Part shown: positions 54,140 to 64,000 of the stretch, piece after piece
How the letters are laid out: each line of letters opens with the position of its first letter
Numbering within the stretch: position 1 is the stretch's first letter
DNA from: Siphonodentalium dalli
Taxonomy: Eukaryota > Mollusca > Scaphopoda > Gadilida > Siphonodentaliidae
NCBI GenBank assembly: GCA_032622095.1
Contig: CP136069.1
Location: forward strand, 9,066,036 to 9,130,035
Reading direction: 5' to 3'
DNA: 64,000 bases
Notes under the pieces: model-generated
Database searches by the model: none
What the model saw: only the letters and a program-made list of their open reading frames with translations
Told to the model about the DNA's origin: nothing
Position numbers and translations under genes: made by a program

Positions 54140-54140
54140 T

Positions 54141-54146
54141 AACAAT
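54141..54146. repeat. Right 6-bp target-site duplication (AACAAT)
   Basis: Exact repeat of 36956-36961, directly after the terminus CATACTACT. Confidence 0.95.
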
Positions 54147-56984
54147 TGACCATATTATTGTTTCAGAGTCTGATGTTCATAACGTTGTTTCAGCTTCTGT
54201 GTTTGATGATTGTTCGCTGAACGTTTCAAACCATCGCCCCGTCCAAGCTAGTTTAGGCTTGAACGTTCAATCCGAAACCGGAAACATTCTTTTAAATCCG
54301 TGCATACAATACAAATGGAAATCCTTTTCACGTGATCCAGAATAAATTGAATGGTATAAATCTAGAGTAGAAGCAAGTCTTCCAGACTTCGAGATAACAG
54401 ACAACGAGTCTTTAAACATGTATTATGATCGAGTGGTTTCTGCTCTTCATGCGTCTGCCAATAAGGAGGTTCCAAAACGTAAATACAAAAAACATATTAA
54501 ACCATACTGGAACACTGAATTATCAAATCGTCATAAGTACATGCGTGAGCTAAGATTGCAATGGATATCCGGTTCTAGGTACCCTTCGTATGTCAACTAC
54601 AAAAACGCCAAACGTCAGTTTCGATCAGAACATAAGAACACAATGCATCAATATTTGGCACAATGTGACGCAGAACTCGAACAAACTGCTGAGTTGGATC
54701 AGGAACTTTTTTTTCACTTATTCAACTCGAGACGCCGTAGAAATCGAAATAGCTGTTCGACATACTTTGAACACACCGGTAAGGTAATTCGTACTCCAGA
54801 AGAAGTATCTGAGGCCTGGTCTTCGTACTTTGAATGTCTTTATGCACCACTAAATAATGAAACGTTCAGTGATTCATGGCATACACATGTTGAAGATTTT
54901 GTGAGAACAGAATCTCTCAGATCAAACGGCGATCCTATTGATATCAAACTATGTTATCCTGTCACATTCGAAGAGCTCGCGGAGCTGCGTGCCGTTCTTA
55001 CCAAAAACAAAGCTCAGGGTTTTGACAAACTAAATTACGAACATATAATCTACGGCGGCGATGAATTACTACATAGAACTGCTTACATGTTCACCAAAAT
55101 ACTCCAATCTCATCACGTTCCGGATAAATCCAAGCTTGGAATCATGGTTCCCCTCCACAAAGGAGGCACAAAACCCAAACACTTATTTGATAACTACAGA
55201 GCCATTACCATTCTCCCCGTCATATATAAATATCTTGAGAATGTTATTCTGTCGCGCCTCCAAAATAATGTTGCACATCTCATTCGGACTAACCCTCTCC
55301 AACACGGGTTCCAGAAAGGTGTCAGTGCAATGCTGGCCTCATATATGGTACAAGAGTGCATATCATTTGCTACGGAGGGAGGCAATAAACGTTACTCGTG
55401 TTTTCTGGATACACAGAAAGCCTTCGACACCGTATGGATAAATGGTCTTATGTATAAGCTGTATTTAAAAGGTATTCGTGGTAACATATGGCACGTGCTG
55501 CGCAATCTCTTCACAGGAATCAAATGTTGTGTGAAATATAATAATACATTGTCCCGATGGTTCGATGTTCTACAAGGAGCCAGACAGGTATCCCTGTTAT
55601 CTCCTCTAATGTATTCGCTATACATAGATGATCTAATTAGTCAGCTCGTCGCTTCTAAACACGGCATGTCCATGATGTCAACTAATTGTTGTGCACCCAC
55701 TCAAGCAGACGACATGACTCTCCTTTCCTTCACAGGACATGGCCTTCAAATGATGTGCGATATATGTACTCAGTTTAGTACTACTTGGCGATTTAGATAC
55801 AATGCATCCAAAACTGTCGTCATCGTTTTCAATGAATCGATGTCACAATTCAAAAATTCTGACCGCTCATGGTCCCTGTGCGACACGCAAATAAAAGACC
55901 AAGAGGACGTTGTCCATTTGGGAATCAAATTGAGCAAATTTTCGCACATTTCGGCACTATCTGGGACAGTGTGTGATAAGCTGAAGGCAGCTTATTTTTC
56001 ACTTTCTAATGCTGGAGTTTATGCCGGTGGAAGACACCAATGACCAGCACAAAAATATATCAATCAATGGTATTACCAGCCGGTTTATATGGCTCAGAAC
56101 TACTCTGGAACATTTCCAACTCAGAAAGAGAAAAGCTTGAGAAGGCACATAGATGTTGCATCAAAAATTTCCAAGGCTTGCCCGTTCGAACAAGTACATG
56201 CATCGCACAAGGACTATGTGGTATCAAATCAATAAGTTATCACATCGACCAACGCAAGCTGTCATTCCTTGGAGCTTTGTGCAGAGCTGATCCGAGAAAA
56301 ACTGCCAAACAAGTGTTCTTATATAGAATGCATGAGTTTAACCTAGTTGGAAATATTGGCAGTTCTTTTTTTAAAGACGTCACACAAATTCTCGAGAAAA
56401 CAGAACTCGCAACTGTGCTTCAAACATTTTCGCGCGAATACAAATTTCCCTCGCGCTTTAGCTGGAAACGGATGGTCAAAAATAAACTTGATGAATGATA
56501 TACAGAAGATTGGCGCTGTAAAGTGAAATCTAATGTAAACCTCAGCATTTTTCAATCTATTCAACCTTCTCTTTCCATGTCTAGACTTTGGAAATCCTGT
56601 AAACTGTTCCCACAAGATAAGCACCTTTACACGGTTGTAGGACAACTCATCGCAAAGTCGGCTTATGATTTCAATTCAAACTGTTCGCTGTGCGAACTGG
56701 AAATAGCTTGTGAGGTGGTCTATGTTATAACTGAATGTCCATATTTATGCCAGTCCCGAAATCAGGTCTGGTATTAAATAATTGACATGCTTGGTACAGA
56801 CACGTCTTGTTTTCTTGACTCCCTATCTTCCAAGAATCTGGTAGCAGTCTTCCTTGGGTGCATACCAGCTCAGATGGAGGGTCCCATTCAAATTGAACTC
56901 ATGCTTATCAACTTCTTTGTAAAGCTGGCCAACCACATGTGGAGTAGCTACCAAACAGCAATTGTAACTAAGTTCGCGCGTTAA
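54147..56984 (+). pseudogene. LINE-2 ORF2, 3' part (endonuclease end, RT, C-terminus)
   Basis: Resumes with the DHIIVS part of the endonuclease and SNHRPVQ (catalytic His). A stop near 54344 separates it from the RT frame (54418-56043): KNKAQGFDKLNYEHI, NYRAITILPVIYK, LDTQKAFDTVWI, VLQGARQVSLLSPLMYS (normally PQG-RQG) and the catalytic TQADDMTLLS. A frame change near 56040 is followed by LPAGLYGSELLWN, QRKLSFLGALCRAD, a stop near 56498, and the Cys segment CSLCELEIACEVVYVITECP. The last readable part ends at 56984. The copy is dead by stops and frameshifts besides the Maverick insertion. Confidence 0.9.
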
Positions 56985-58402
56985 CACCAATAATCATGTG
57001 AATAATTGAGCGACATATCTCCAGACACAATATCAACATTTTTGTCACAAATTTGATACTCCTTCTCATTGCTTTCCTGTATATGGGCTGTATCCGATAA
57101 CGAAAACGACCAAACATCTTGTGTTATATGATAACCATGTCGTCCTTTGAGTAAGTATATAGTTCTGGATGTACATGCTCATGCACGCGCCTCATAGGTG
57201 CCAAAACACCTGAGTGTACTTTGATATATGTTGCTGCATGGTGCGTACATGCAAGATTTAAATTCATACTATAGTCGTATGTTGGTTTAAGTAAGTGTAT
57301 GTATGATTGTGCATGCATATACACGCGGATGCATTGTTTACAATGTATATGCTGACACGTCGCAAATAAATGTACCACATTCTGTCCTGTCCATAGAAAT
57401 CCGAAGACGCGACAAAATAAATCAACATGAGTAAAATATATACATGAGTGGTGCCGGGGAAATGGTCGGCTCCGGGTCGGTAAGACTGCACAAAGGCATT
57501 GGCGTTTGTGGGTCTTCCAGAGAGAGAGATCCCCGATCTGTGTCCAACTCCGGCTTGGTCGTCTCGGAGTATGCTATTTCTCTGGTCTCAGTTCTGCTTT
57601 TTGGCGGCCTTCGGCTTGGCGGCATGAAAGTTATATATAAACAAAGAAACAAATTATAGCCGAAACGTGGTCCACTTCTAATATACCATTGGTTTAAATC
57701 TACAAAACCAAACACGGGCAGCTACTCGGATTATATGGACAGAACAGAAGCCATAACCGCAAAGCATGCAATAGGAAGCGAGCGCGTGATTGTCGGTGAG
57801 AAAGTGTGTGAAATGTATTTGTCTGATGTTTGTGGGTTGATTTGAATATATGTGTTTGTGGACATGTGGGGAAAACTGCACCGATATGCTCTTATTGAGT
57901 GTTGTTTATGATAGTACATCATATCGTATGTATGTACGATTGTGTGTGTTTGCGATCGTGTATGCGTACGGGTGTGGTCGAGAGGGTGTGTGTTTGTTGA
58001 TGTGGTCTCTGACGTATGTAAGCTCGTGTTCATGTACATATAAATCGAATGATATTCTTTTCCTCGGTTGATTGCTCTCTTGCCGGTCTTTTCGTTTGGT
58101 TATATGTAAAGGTATATGTGATGTTGACACGAAGGCTATCTATCCTTGTACATCTCGTTTTTGTATATTAATCCAAGCTTATGTAGCCTATTTATTGAGC
58201 AGATCGATTCTCAGTTGTACCTGGCGGCATTCGCCAACCCATTAATACTGTAAGTTGCATATTCTATCGTATCATTCTTCTTAGTTACATTTCCTGTTTC
58301 ATCTGTTCCATTTGTATGTACCAAATGATATGTATATATGATTAATTATACAATGTATATCGAATCTTCAGTATTGGAGGAAATAAAGGTATATATATCT
58401 GC
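56985..58402 (+). other. 3' UTR of LINE-2
   Basis: T/G-rich, with GTGTGT-type simple sequence and no supported ORF. It ends GGAGGAAATAAAGGTATATATAT at about 58376-58400, which closely resembles the 3' end of the next copy at 59600-59636 and so marks the element end with a TA-type tail. Confidence 0.65.
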
Positions 58403-59636
58403 TTGAGTATGCGTCAACCGCCACATTCCCTACAAAATCTAATTGGAAGCTCTTAGTTAAACGTGAATCCTTGTTCTGGAAGCAAGAATGGTTAGAAAGG
58501 GTTTATAACGATTTGTCGTTTCAGAGATTTCGACTAGTTCATGCTAGGCCAGATATGTCATACTTATGGTATGTTTGTAGGAAATATCCCGACGACAAAG
58601 AGGACTTTCATTTGGCTGTGTGGTTGTTGTGTACTCAAATGTTGTGCATGTAACACTATGTATACTGATGTCGCTCGACACTTTTTAATAGATTGTCCTG
58701 CCCTCGCAGAATCACGAAATAAATTTTGGTACTTATTCATTGACAGGTTTCCAGTTGTTGCTTATCAGTACATTGACAATCTTCCCATAGATCAGCAAAT
58801 TGCCTCGTTTCTTGGCCACATGCCACATCAACTTCTAGACTTAATTCCTATACGGAGTATTCACTTGTTGCGCTTTTTTATTAAAGCCACTAAATGTCTT
58901 TGGTACGAATGGAATTCCTATATGGACTCTCCACCAAAATTATCATGGATAAAATCACTATCAACTAGTCAGTCAACTAATTGGAACCATTTGTTTAACA
59001 AACTAATTGTGGATTGATCGCGTGTATGTATATTTTAGTCGAGTTACATAGGTTCACACGTGTTCTGGTGTTAGTTTGTTTTTGTTTTAATTAGGTTTGT
59101 CCGTCCATCTGTCGAAATGTAACTATTTTGGCGAGTATAATACACATGTGCCGTGCTGCACTTATCAAGCCTGCAGGAGTATGTATATGTGTCTATTTAT
59201 GCGTGTTTTGTTGTTAGTCTCTGTATGGAAGGGTGTTGGTGTGTAAGTTTGTTTGAGTTGGGTTTGAGTTGAGGTTTTTTGTTTTTCTTCTTTTTTTTTC
59301 TTCTTTCTTTCCATGTGCGTGTGTGTATGCTTGTGTGTGAGTGTTTTATGTTAAGGTAATGTCTCTATTTTGACCTAATTGGCGTGACTGTGCTCGAATG
59401 TGGTTTTGTGTTGGTATAGCGCGACTGTACACGTGTGCGGTTAAGGATGACTGTTTAGCATATATGTGATGGGGTGCTTTTGTCTTTATTTCCGTATTTT
59501 TGTTCTACAAAACTTTTGGGTTATGGGTTGTTCATTTTGCTTATATTTCTTTAATTTGTTTCAATGATATATTGTACATGTATTCTATTATCTTCTATTA
59601 AGGAGGAATTAAAGATATATATATATATATATATAT
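58403..59636 (+). pseudogene. LINE-3, 5'-truncated 3' fragment of the same family
   Basis: Starts abruptly after the LINE-2 tail with an ORF2 C-terminal region spread over frames (WKQEWLERVYNDLSFQRFRL, CRKYPDDKEDFHLAVWLLC, then TMYTDVARHFLIDCPALAES and IASFLGHMPHQLLDL). The last matches the FLGCIPAQMEG region of LINE-2. A T/G-rich 3' UTR follows and ends AAGGAGGAATTAAAGATATATA plus a TA run. Insertion at the tail of LINE-2 gives a head-to-tail arrangement. Confidence 0.75.
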
Positions 59637-59825
59637 AAATCAATTTCTAAATTTATCCACATAAATTTCTAAATTTATAGACATAAATTTATAGACATAA
59701 ATTTCATAATTTATCCACATAAATTTCGAAATTTCGAAATCAATTTCTAAATTTATCCAGATAAATTTTGAACTTTATTCAGATAAATTTCTAAATTTAT
59801 CCATATAAATAGCCCACACACCACT
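59637..59825. repeat. AT-rich AAATTTATCCACATAAATTT array
   Basis: About ten variants of ATAAATTTCTAAATTTATCC. The word style matches the array at 27600-27940 at the other edge of the LINE cluster. Confidence 0.8.
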
Positions 59826-61794
59826 CACCCATTGTTGGGATCAGCAATCATTTATCGCATGGTATGTACAGCTGCTGACAAAGGATAACAATCTCAACTG
59901 GTATCCTATCTGTATGTTTATTAGGCACTGATAAAAGTTGTTTCTGTGACCCTGTTCCGCAATTATAATTTAGAGCATCCGCATATGCCAAATACCACTA
60001 AAGACATATAATATAATACACAAGGGAGGGTAAATTAAATGTGCAATTCATATATGACAGTACAGTTCCCAATATGGTATTTAGTGAAAGGATCAAGAGA
60101 AGAAAAGCTGGTAAGTTTAGCAACTACTATAAGTACTATCAATCTTCAGGTCTCCAATTAAACATACAAGTTGGTGAATTTCAATGTAATTACATTGCAT
60201 TCAATTTTGAAGTAAATTCATTAACATCTGGCGTACTCATTCTAAAAGACTAAATTTAACATTGTGATGGGAATTCAAAATATACTTTCAACTGCCGACT
60301 TGCAATTGGTTATGTTAAGTTCTAAATCTTTGGTTGGGGCTATCCTGTGCTACAAGAAGAAGACAAGAACATATATATTAATATCTCTTTAATGTAGTAA
60401 ATAATATACTTAATGTAGTAAATAATAGACAAGAGACCCCTTTCGCATAGTGAATGACAACAGATCATTAAATACACATATATGTACAGAACGGCCGGAG
60501 TGTTAGCGCGGCCAGATATAATAAGAGGCACAGCCTCAAGTTCGATCCTTCCGCAATGGCACAATTGCCATATTCACAAACTCATTAATACACGCATCGC
60601 GCTGTTTATTACACAGCACCAGTTCTAGAATATGTATATTAAAAAATACACACAAGGTTTATTTAGGCACACACATGCATTGTTTTGTCATGTTTGATGA
60701 TGCTTGTATTGTATAGTTCCGGTTTCATGGTTGAGGCGAATGTCATTTATCATCAACGAGATGACCTGACTACATAATTAAGAATAAAATAATCAAGACA
60801 TGCAGATACATAATCCCTTTACTGTGTGTGGCAAGCATGATTGTCTCACAAACAGATTCGTACTTGTCAATTTTGCGAAAAGGTTTTTGGACTTTCCTAA
60901 AATATTTATGATATTAAACAAATAGCGATTTACATTACTTGTTTATCATAGGCATCCGCCCCTAATGTCTCTACAGTGCAAGAAAAATAATGCATTTTGT
61001 ATTCATGTTAAATTGTGAAATACTGCAGTAATTGCTCATATACATATGGAATATGAACAAGGTAGAGTTTTCATTCATTGATATGCGCAGTTTATCATTA
61101 TCTCCCTTAGTGAAACAGGAAGCACGGCGAAAATAAAAATAGTTGGTGAATAAAGTGGCAGAACAATAACATGATTCACTCGGCAACATATGATTTGTTG
61201 TAATGCGAATTGTCAGTGGGGTTTCCAGGGGTTCATGAACTAAAGGTATGGTATGGTACAAATGTACCTGAGAATACAATGTTGGTACAATTGTACGAAC
61301 TACCGAAGTGGTGTTCTAGATTCCTCGAAACCAGTACCCGCGGCATAAGAATCAATTGTCAAATATCAGTTGCTGATATTTTGTCCCCTCTGTGCATGTA
61401 CACTCGAAGGCATTGTCACCGCCTTGCAGTGCACTTGTATATGCGAGTCTTCCATAAATGAGCAATGCATACATGAATATAACATAATGTGTGGGTCTAA
61501 CAAATTTTAAATTGACCTTGTAAGGCAGTGCATTCTGTCATATATGAGGCTTCCTATGGGAAACTCGCATATACGATATACATCTACGTTAAAGGAATGG
61601 TGAGGTACATGATATTTAATACTGCATCAATGCATCTCCCGAGTTTTAGTCTATACCTCCAAATCATACAAAACAAAAGCCCATCCGCCCCTGTTCCTGG
61701 AAAACAAATCTATGATAAACAAGTAATCTTTGCTGAATGGCCTTAGTAATAGTTATGTCGTCCTGCATTATGCGAAATGGGTCTAAAACAATAA
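59826..61794. other. Anonymous spacer with small repeats
   Basis: No supported gene. TTAATGTAGTAAATAATA is duplicated at 60390-60430. 61510-61590 carries a relative of the CCTTGTAAGSCAGTG dispersed repeat. Short ORFs at 60041, 60971 and 61210 have no recognisable features. Confidence 0.4.
60488..60557 (+). repeat. tRNA-derived SINE head
   Basis: AACGGCCGGAGTGTTAGCGC carries a tRNA-like A box (AGTGTTAGCGC). AAGTTCGATCC about 40 bp downstream is a good B box. The spacing fits a tRNA-like Pol III promoter, but the acceptor stems do not pair well, so a SINE head rather than a functional tRNA gene is supported. Confidence 0.55.
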
Positions 61795-63433
61795 TTAGTA
61801 GTCATTGACAGCCCACTTTTGACTGTCAGTAACAGCGTCGGGCACCGGTCTTGACGAGGGTTCTGCAGATGTGACTCTAGTCTTTAACTGCCTCTGGCCA
61901 AGACCGGATTGTTTTTTTCTATATAATTTGTCCAGTTCTTTCATATATTTTCTAGATTGATCTGTCCTCCAGGACAAGGAACGGACTTGTACTGTCTCGT
62001 TGTCCGAGCAGTCCTCTTCACTGCTCATGAAGTCCATTGTAAGGACTGCCCGGACTTTCTGTACCCGCTCCTCGTCCCAAGATGTTTTTAGATTCAGTCC
62101 CGTGATTCTGTTCTGCATTTTATGGAAAAGAAAACATGATAATTTTTTTTTAAATTGGCTTAATAAATTAAAACCTACTCCCCCCGCCGCTATAACAGAT
62201 GATAAAACGGTTTCGATAAAATATACATGTATGACCCATTTTTCAGTAACACACATTAGACATGACATTAGTAGGGTCATGCAAGGTAATATTAGTACAT
62301 GAGTTTCTCGGACGTTATGATTCTATTAGCGGTCCTTCAGAAATGACTGTGCCTGTATAACAAATTTTAGGGCTGCATCGATTCATCGCAATACACTTGT
62401 ATCGCGATACGCTGTCACATGATATGCGTATCATATCGTGCAAAGTGTATCGCGTTACAAAAAGTCACCCCTTTTTTGTCACCGAATGGAAAAATAACCC
62501 ATATTTACTGTTTTTGTTAATGCAATTTAGGTAGAAAATCATGCAGAACATGTTTTTTGTGTATCGTGATATGTATTGTTGATCATGTATCGCGATATGT
62601 ATCGTATCGTGAAATTATGTAATGTTGCAGCCCTAATAACAATGTGAATCACTGACAATTAGAACCAAGAAAGCTGTAATAAAATGTAAGAAATTGGAAT
62701 TTGGACCAAAGTTGCACACAAATTTCCAGTCCATGCATGCTGTACAATTTCAAGAATAGCATTGTTGTGATTAACATATCAAAACACCATAGAATGGCAA
62801 ATGAAATTTTTCAGCTAATTTAAATGTTGGTTCTATAAACTATTTGTATATGAATCAGCGATACCTGTAGGCATTTTGAGTGATTCAATGCTATATGTGC
62901 ATATCTTGATACAGAGTATATCAACCTTAACAAAATGCCACTGGAATCATAAGTCCATGCAAATCATTCCAGCAAAAACACTGTATGTGATAGCAAAAGC
63001 AGAGCATTTAGAAATAAAATTTCCTTAGACACATGATTCAATCTTCAACATATATACATACCTACATATACATCAGTAATAGTATATATCTTTGACGAAA
63101 TGTCCGTAAAGTAATGGCCCAATACCTTTTTAAAATGGCCCGCAAGATATTGTGAATGGCCCTTGTTTTGGCTCAATGATTTTCCGGACCAGCGCCAATA
63201 CTGTATATCAGATAATCAATAAATAATGTGTGCAAACTGAACTTGGAAAGATGAATTCAGCCAATGTTAACGTTGCAGGAATAACCAAATTAGTTGCTAC
63301 GACCTCAGTTTTAAAATACTAACCCTTCGCCGCCTTTCTCGCAGCTTCATTGTCCTCCGATGTTTAGTTTTGCTGCCCTTATCTTCCAAATGGTTCTCGT
63401 ACAGCTTCGACTTGAACAAAGTCTTCATTCCAG
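61795..63433 (-). CDS. Two 3' exons of a spliced gene of unknown function (partial)
   Basis: Exon at 63433-63324: a TTGTTGTAG acceptor, then in frame MKTLFKSKLYENHLEDKGSK and a basic Arg/Lys tail, ending AAGG before GTTAGT. Exon at 62112-61795: a TTTCTTTTCC...ATGCAG acceptor, then NRITGLNLKTSWDEER, an acidic DFMSSEEDCSDNE block, VRSLSWRTDQSRKYMKELDK, a KTRVTSAEPSSRPVP stretch and stop TAA at 61795. The frame is kept across the splice (phase 0). I recall many invertebrate predicted proteins with this SSEE...LxWR...RPxP...W layout, often transposon-associated, with no known function. Upstream exons probably lie beyond 64000. The intron contains a hAT-like MITE. Confidence 0.55.
62367..62636. 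mobile_element. hAT-like MITE (270 bp)
   Basis: Terminal inverted repeat TTAGGGCTGCA (62367-62377) and TGCAGCCCTAA (62626-62636). Interior words are of the TGTATCGCGATAC / ATCGTATCGTG type. The (A)GGGCTGCA-ATCG style of ends is typical of hAT superfamily MITEs. A clean 8-bp target duplication could not be seen. Confidence 0.6.
62637..63323. other. Intronic anonymous sequence
   Basis: Lies between the two exons of the minus-strand gene. No further exon, repeat or RNA gene recognised. Confidence 0.4.
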
Positions 63434-64000
63434 CTACAACAAGATTAATTATAAAGATCATGAATCGATTATAAGCCTCAATTTTGCAGTAAACTAGAGA
63501 TGGACCTGTCCCAGATTGGACTAAGCTATACCCCCCATATTTAACTTGTTATGTTATGAAGTAGCCATTTAAAATACTGTATAGATGTATGTGAAGAGGT
63601 AACCGTAACCCTAAACCCCCCTACCCTAATCCTGACCGGTGACCACGTGAGATACAGTACATGTATGTAACATTTAAATTAAGGGCCTTGTGAATTTGAA
63701 TACGCTCAAATTGGAATTCTTGAATCCAAATCAAATACTGGACAGTATTTGCAAATCAAACATCGAATTGTATATATCAGTTTGGTAGCGAGAAAACTCC
63801 ATGTTTTGAGTCCAGTAAATAAGCATTTGTAAACTTTATAAACTTTATAAATATTGGAGCTTGTGTGTTGAATAAATTATTATAAGTTTTTCATTAGTTC
63901 CCCAAAAATAGGTATTAAACATAAATCAGTTTGATGTCAGGGTTTTAGGTCATTCTCAATGACTCGGCCATTTTCGCTTCGCTGGGAATATAACCTCTTC
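63434..64000. other. Anonymous right edge
   Basis: Upstream (minus-strand) side of the partial gene, and probably intron. A short CCTAAACCCCCCTACCCTAA stretch near 63612 resembles telomere words but is not an array. Confidence 0.4.

Larger units (their letters stand above)
36962..54140. mobile_element. 17.2-kb palindromic Maverick/Polinton (adintovirus-like) element
   Basis: The termini 5'-AGTAGTATGGGGGTCTCG and the exact inverse, the 6-bp flanking AACAAT and the gene set (integrase, packaging ATPase, adenain-like protease, major and minor capsid proteins) identify the Maverick/Polinton class. The closest match I can name is the C. elegans F54H12.2/F54H12.3 type. Unlike a standard element, which has short terminal repeats and different genes along its length, this one is two nearly identical arms in opposite orientation (36962-45013 and 45775-54140) around a single-copy core. 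No polymerase B is found in any frame. It sits inside a LINE ORF2. Confidence 0.95.
45775..54140 (-). repeat. Right arm of the giant inverted repeat
   Basis: Reverse-complement partner of 36962-45013. It has the longer GC array, the longer TA microsatellite (near 47376-47416), the undeleted membrane-protein and integrase genes and intact ATPase and protease frames. Its one recognised gene lesion is a frameshift in the basic protein gene. Confidence 0.95.

Noticed and set aside
36962-54140. The palindrome as a simple read-fold or assembly artefact
   Set aside because: The arms differ by many substitutions and indels, the core is single-copy, and exact AACAAT duplications plus in-phase LINE sequence flank both ends. 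A folded read would give identical arms and no target duplication.
36962-54140. Protein-primed DNA polymerase B expected in Mavericks
   Set aside because: No frame in the element is long enough or shows polymerase exonuclease or palm motifs, and all sizeable frames are otherwise assigned.
57422-58130. Overlapping ORFs of 67-102 aa on both strands in the LINE-2 3' UTR
   Set aside because: They translate TG-rich simple sequence in a region whose position and 3' tail mark it as LINE untranslated sequence.
60488-60557. Functional tRNA gene
   Set aside because: A and B boxes are present, but acceptor and anticodon stems do not pair, so only a SINE head is claimed.
63600-63632. Telomere-like CCCTAA words
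   Set aside because: Only a few imperfect words without an array.

Overview
The window is AT-rich eukaryotic DNA dominated by nested mobile elements. Non-LTR retrotransposons with APE endonuclease and RT, tRNA-like SINE heads, short inverted-repeat elements and spliced gene remnants point to an animal, probably an aquatic invertebrate and perhaps a lophotrochozoan such as a mollusc. That placement is inference, because no diagnostic host gene is present. I found no rRNA, CRISPR or prokaryotic features.

The centrepiece is a 17,179-bp Maverick/Polinton-type virus-like element at 36962-54140. It begins AGTAGTATGGGGG, ends with the reverse complement, is flanked by the 6-bp target duplication AACAAT, and interrupts ORF2 of a LINE. 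Almost the whole element is one giant inverted repeat: two arms of about 8.1-8.4 kb around a single-copy core of about 0.76 kb. From its end inwards each arm carries an FtsK/HerA-like packaging ATPase, a small conserved protein, a basic protein, a DDE integrase with chromodomain, a membrane protein, a putative penton, a small conserved protein, a major capsid protein and an adenain-like protease. Facing these are two unexpected genes, a two-repeat TATA-binding-protein homologue with all four intercalating phenylalanines and a protein with two tandem PC4-like domains. The virus-like element therefore appears to carry its own transcription-initiation factors. No protein-primed DNA polymerase B is visible. 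The core encodes an F-box-like protein. The arms have accumulated different lesions.

The LINE cluster around it (about 27.95-59.64 kb) has three head-to-tail copies of one family: LINE-1 (28.0-33.8 kb), LINE-2 (33.8-58.4 kb, split by the Maverick) and a 3' fragment LINE-3 (58.4-59.6 kb). ORF1 ends in an RRM-like fold with an FWP motif. ORF2 has endonuclease, RT and a C-terminal Cys/His segment. AT-rich palindromic repeats lie at both edges of the cluster.

The left part has two tandem arrays (112-530, 743-1660), a degraded jockey/CR1-like LINE (3505-5374), and two diverged copies of one repeat (A, 6014-10383; B, 13837-26562). Each copy acts as an empty-site control for insertions in the other. 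Copy A holds a 1.4-kb piggyBac-like element flanked by TTGA. Copy B holds a 9.35-kb element with CCCATA ends, arrays of ACCAAGGT-type subterminal repeats, a LINE fragment and two exon remnants of one minus-strand gene.

The right end (59.8-64 kb) has a SINE head, a hAT-like MITE and two exons of a minus-strand gene of unknown function that probably continues beyond the window. A 13-16 bp motif, AATAAAGAGCGTT(TAT), recurs about 14 times in otherwise unrelated repeats, including both Maverick arms.
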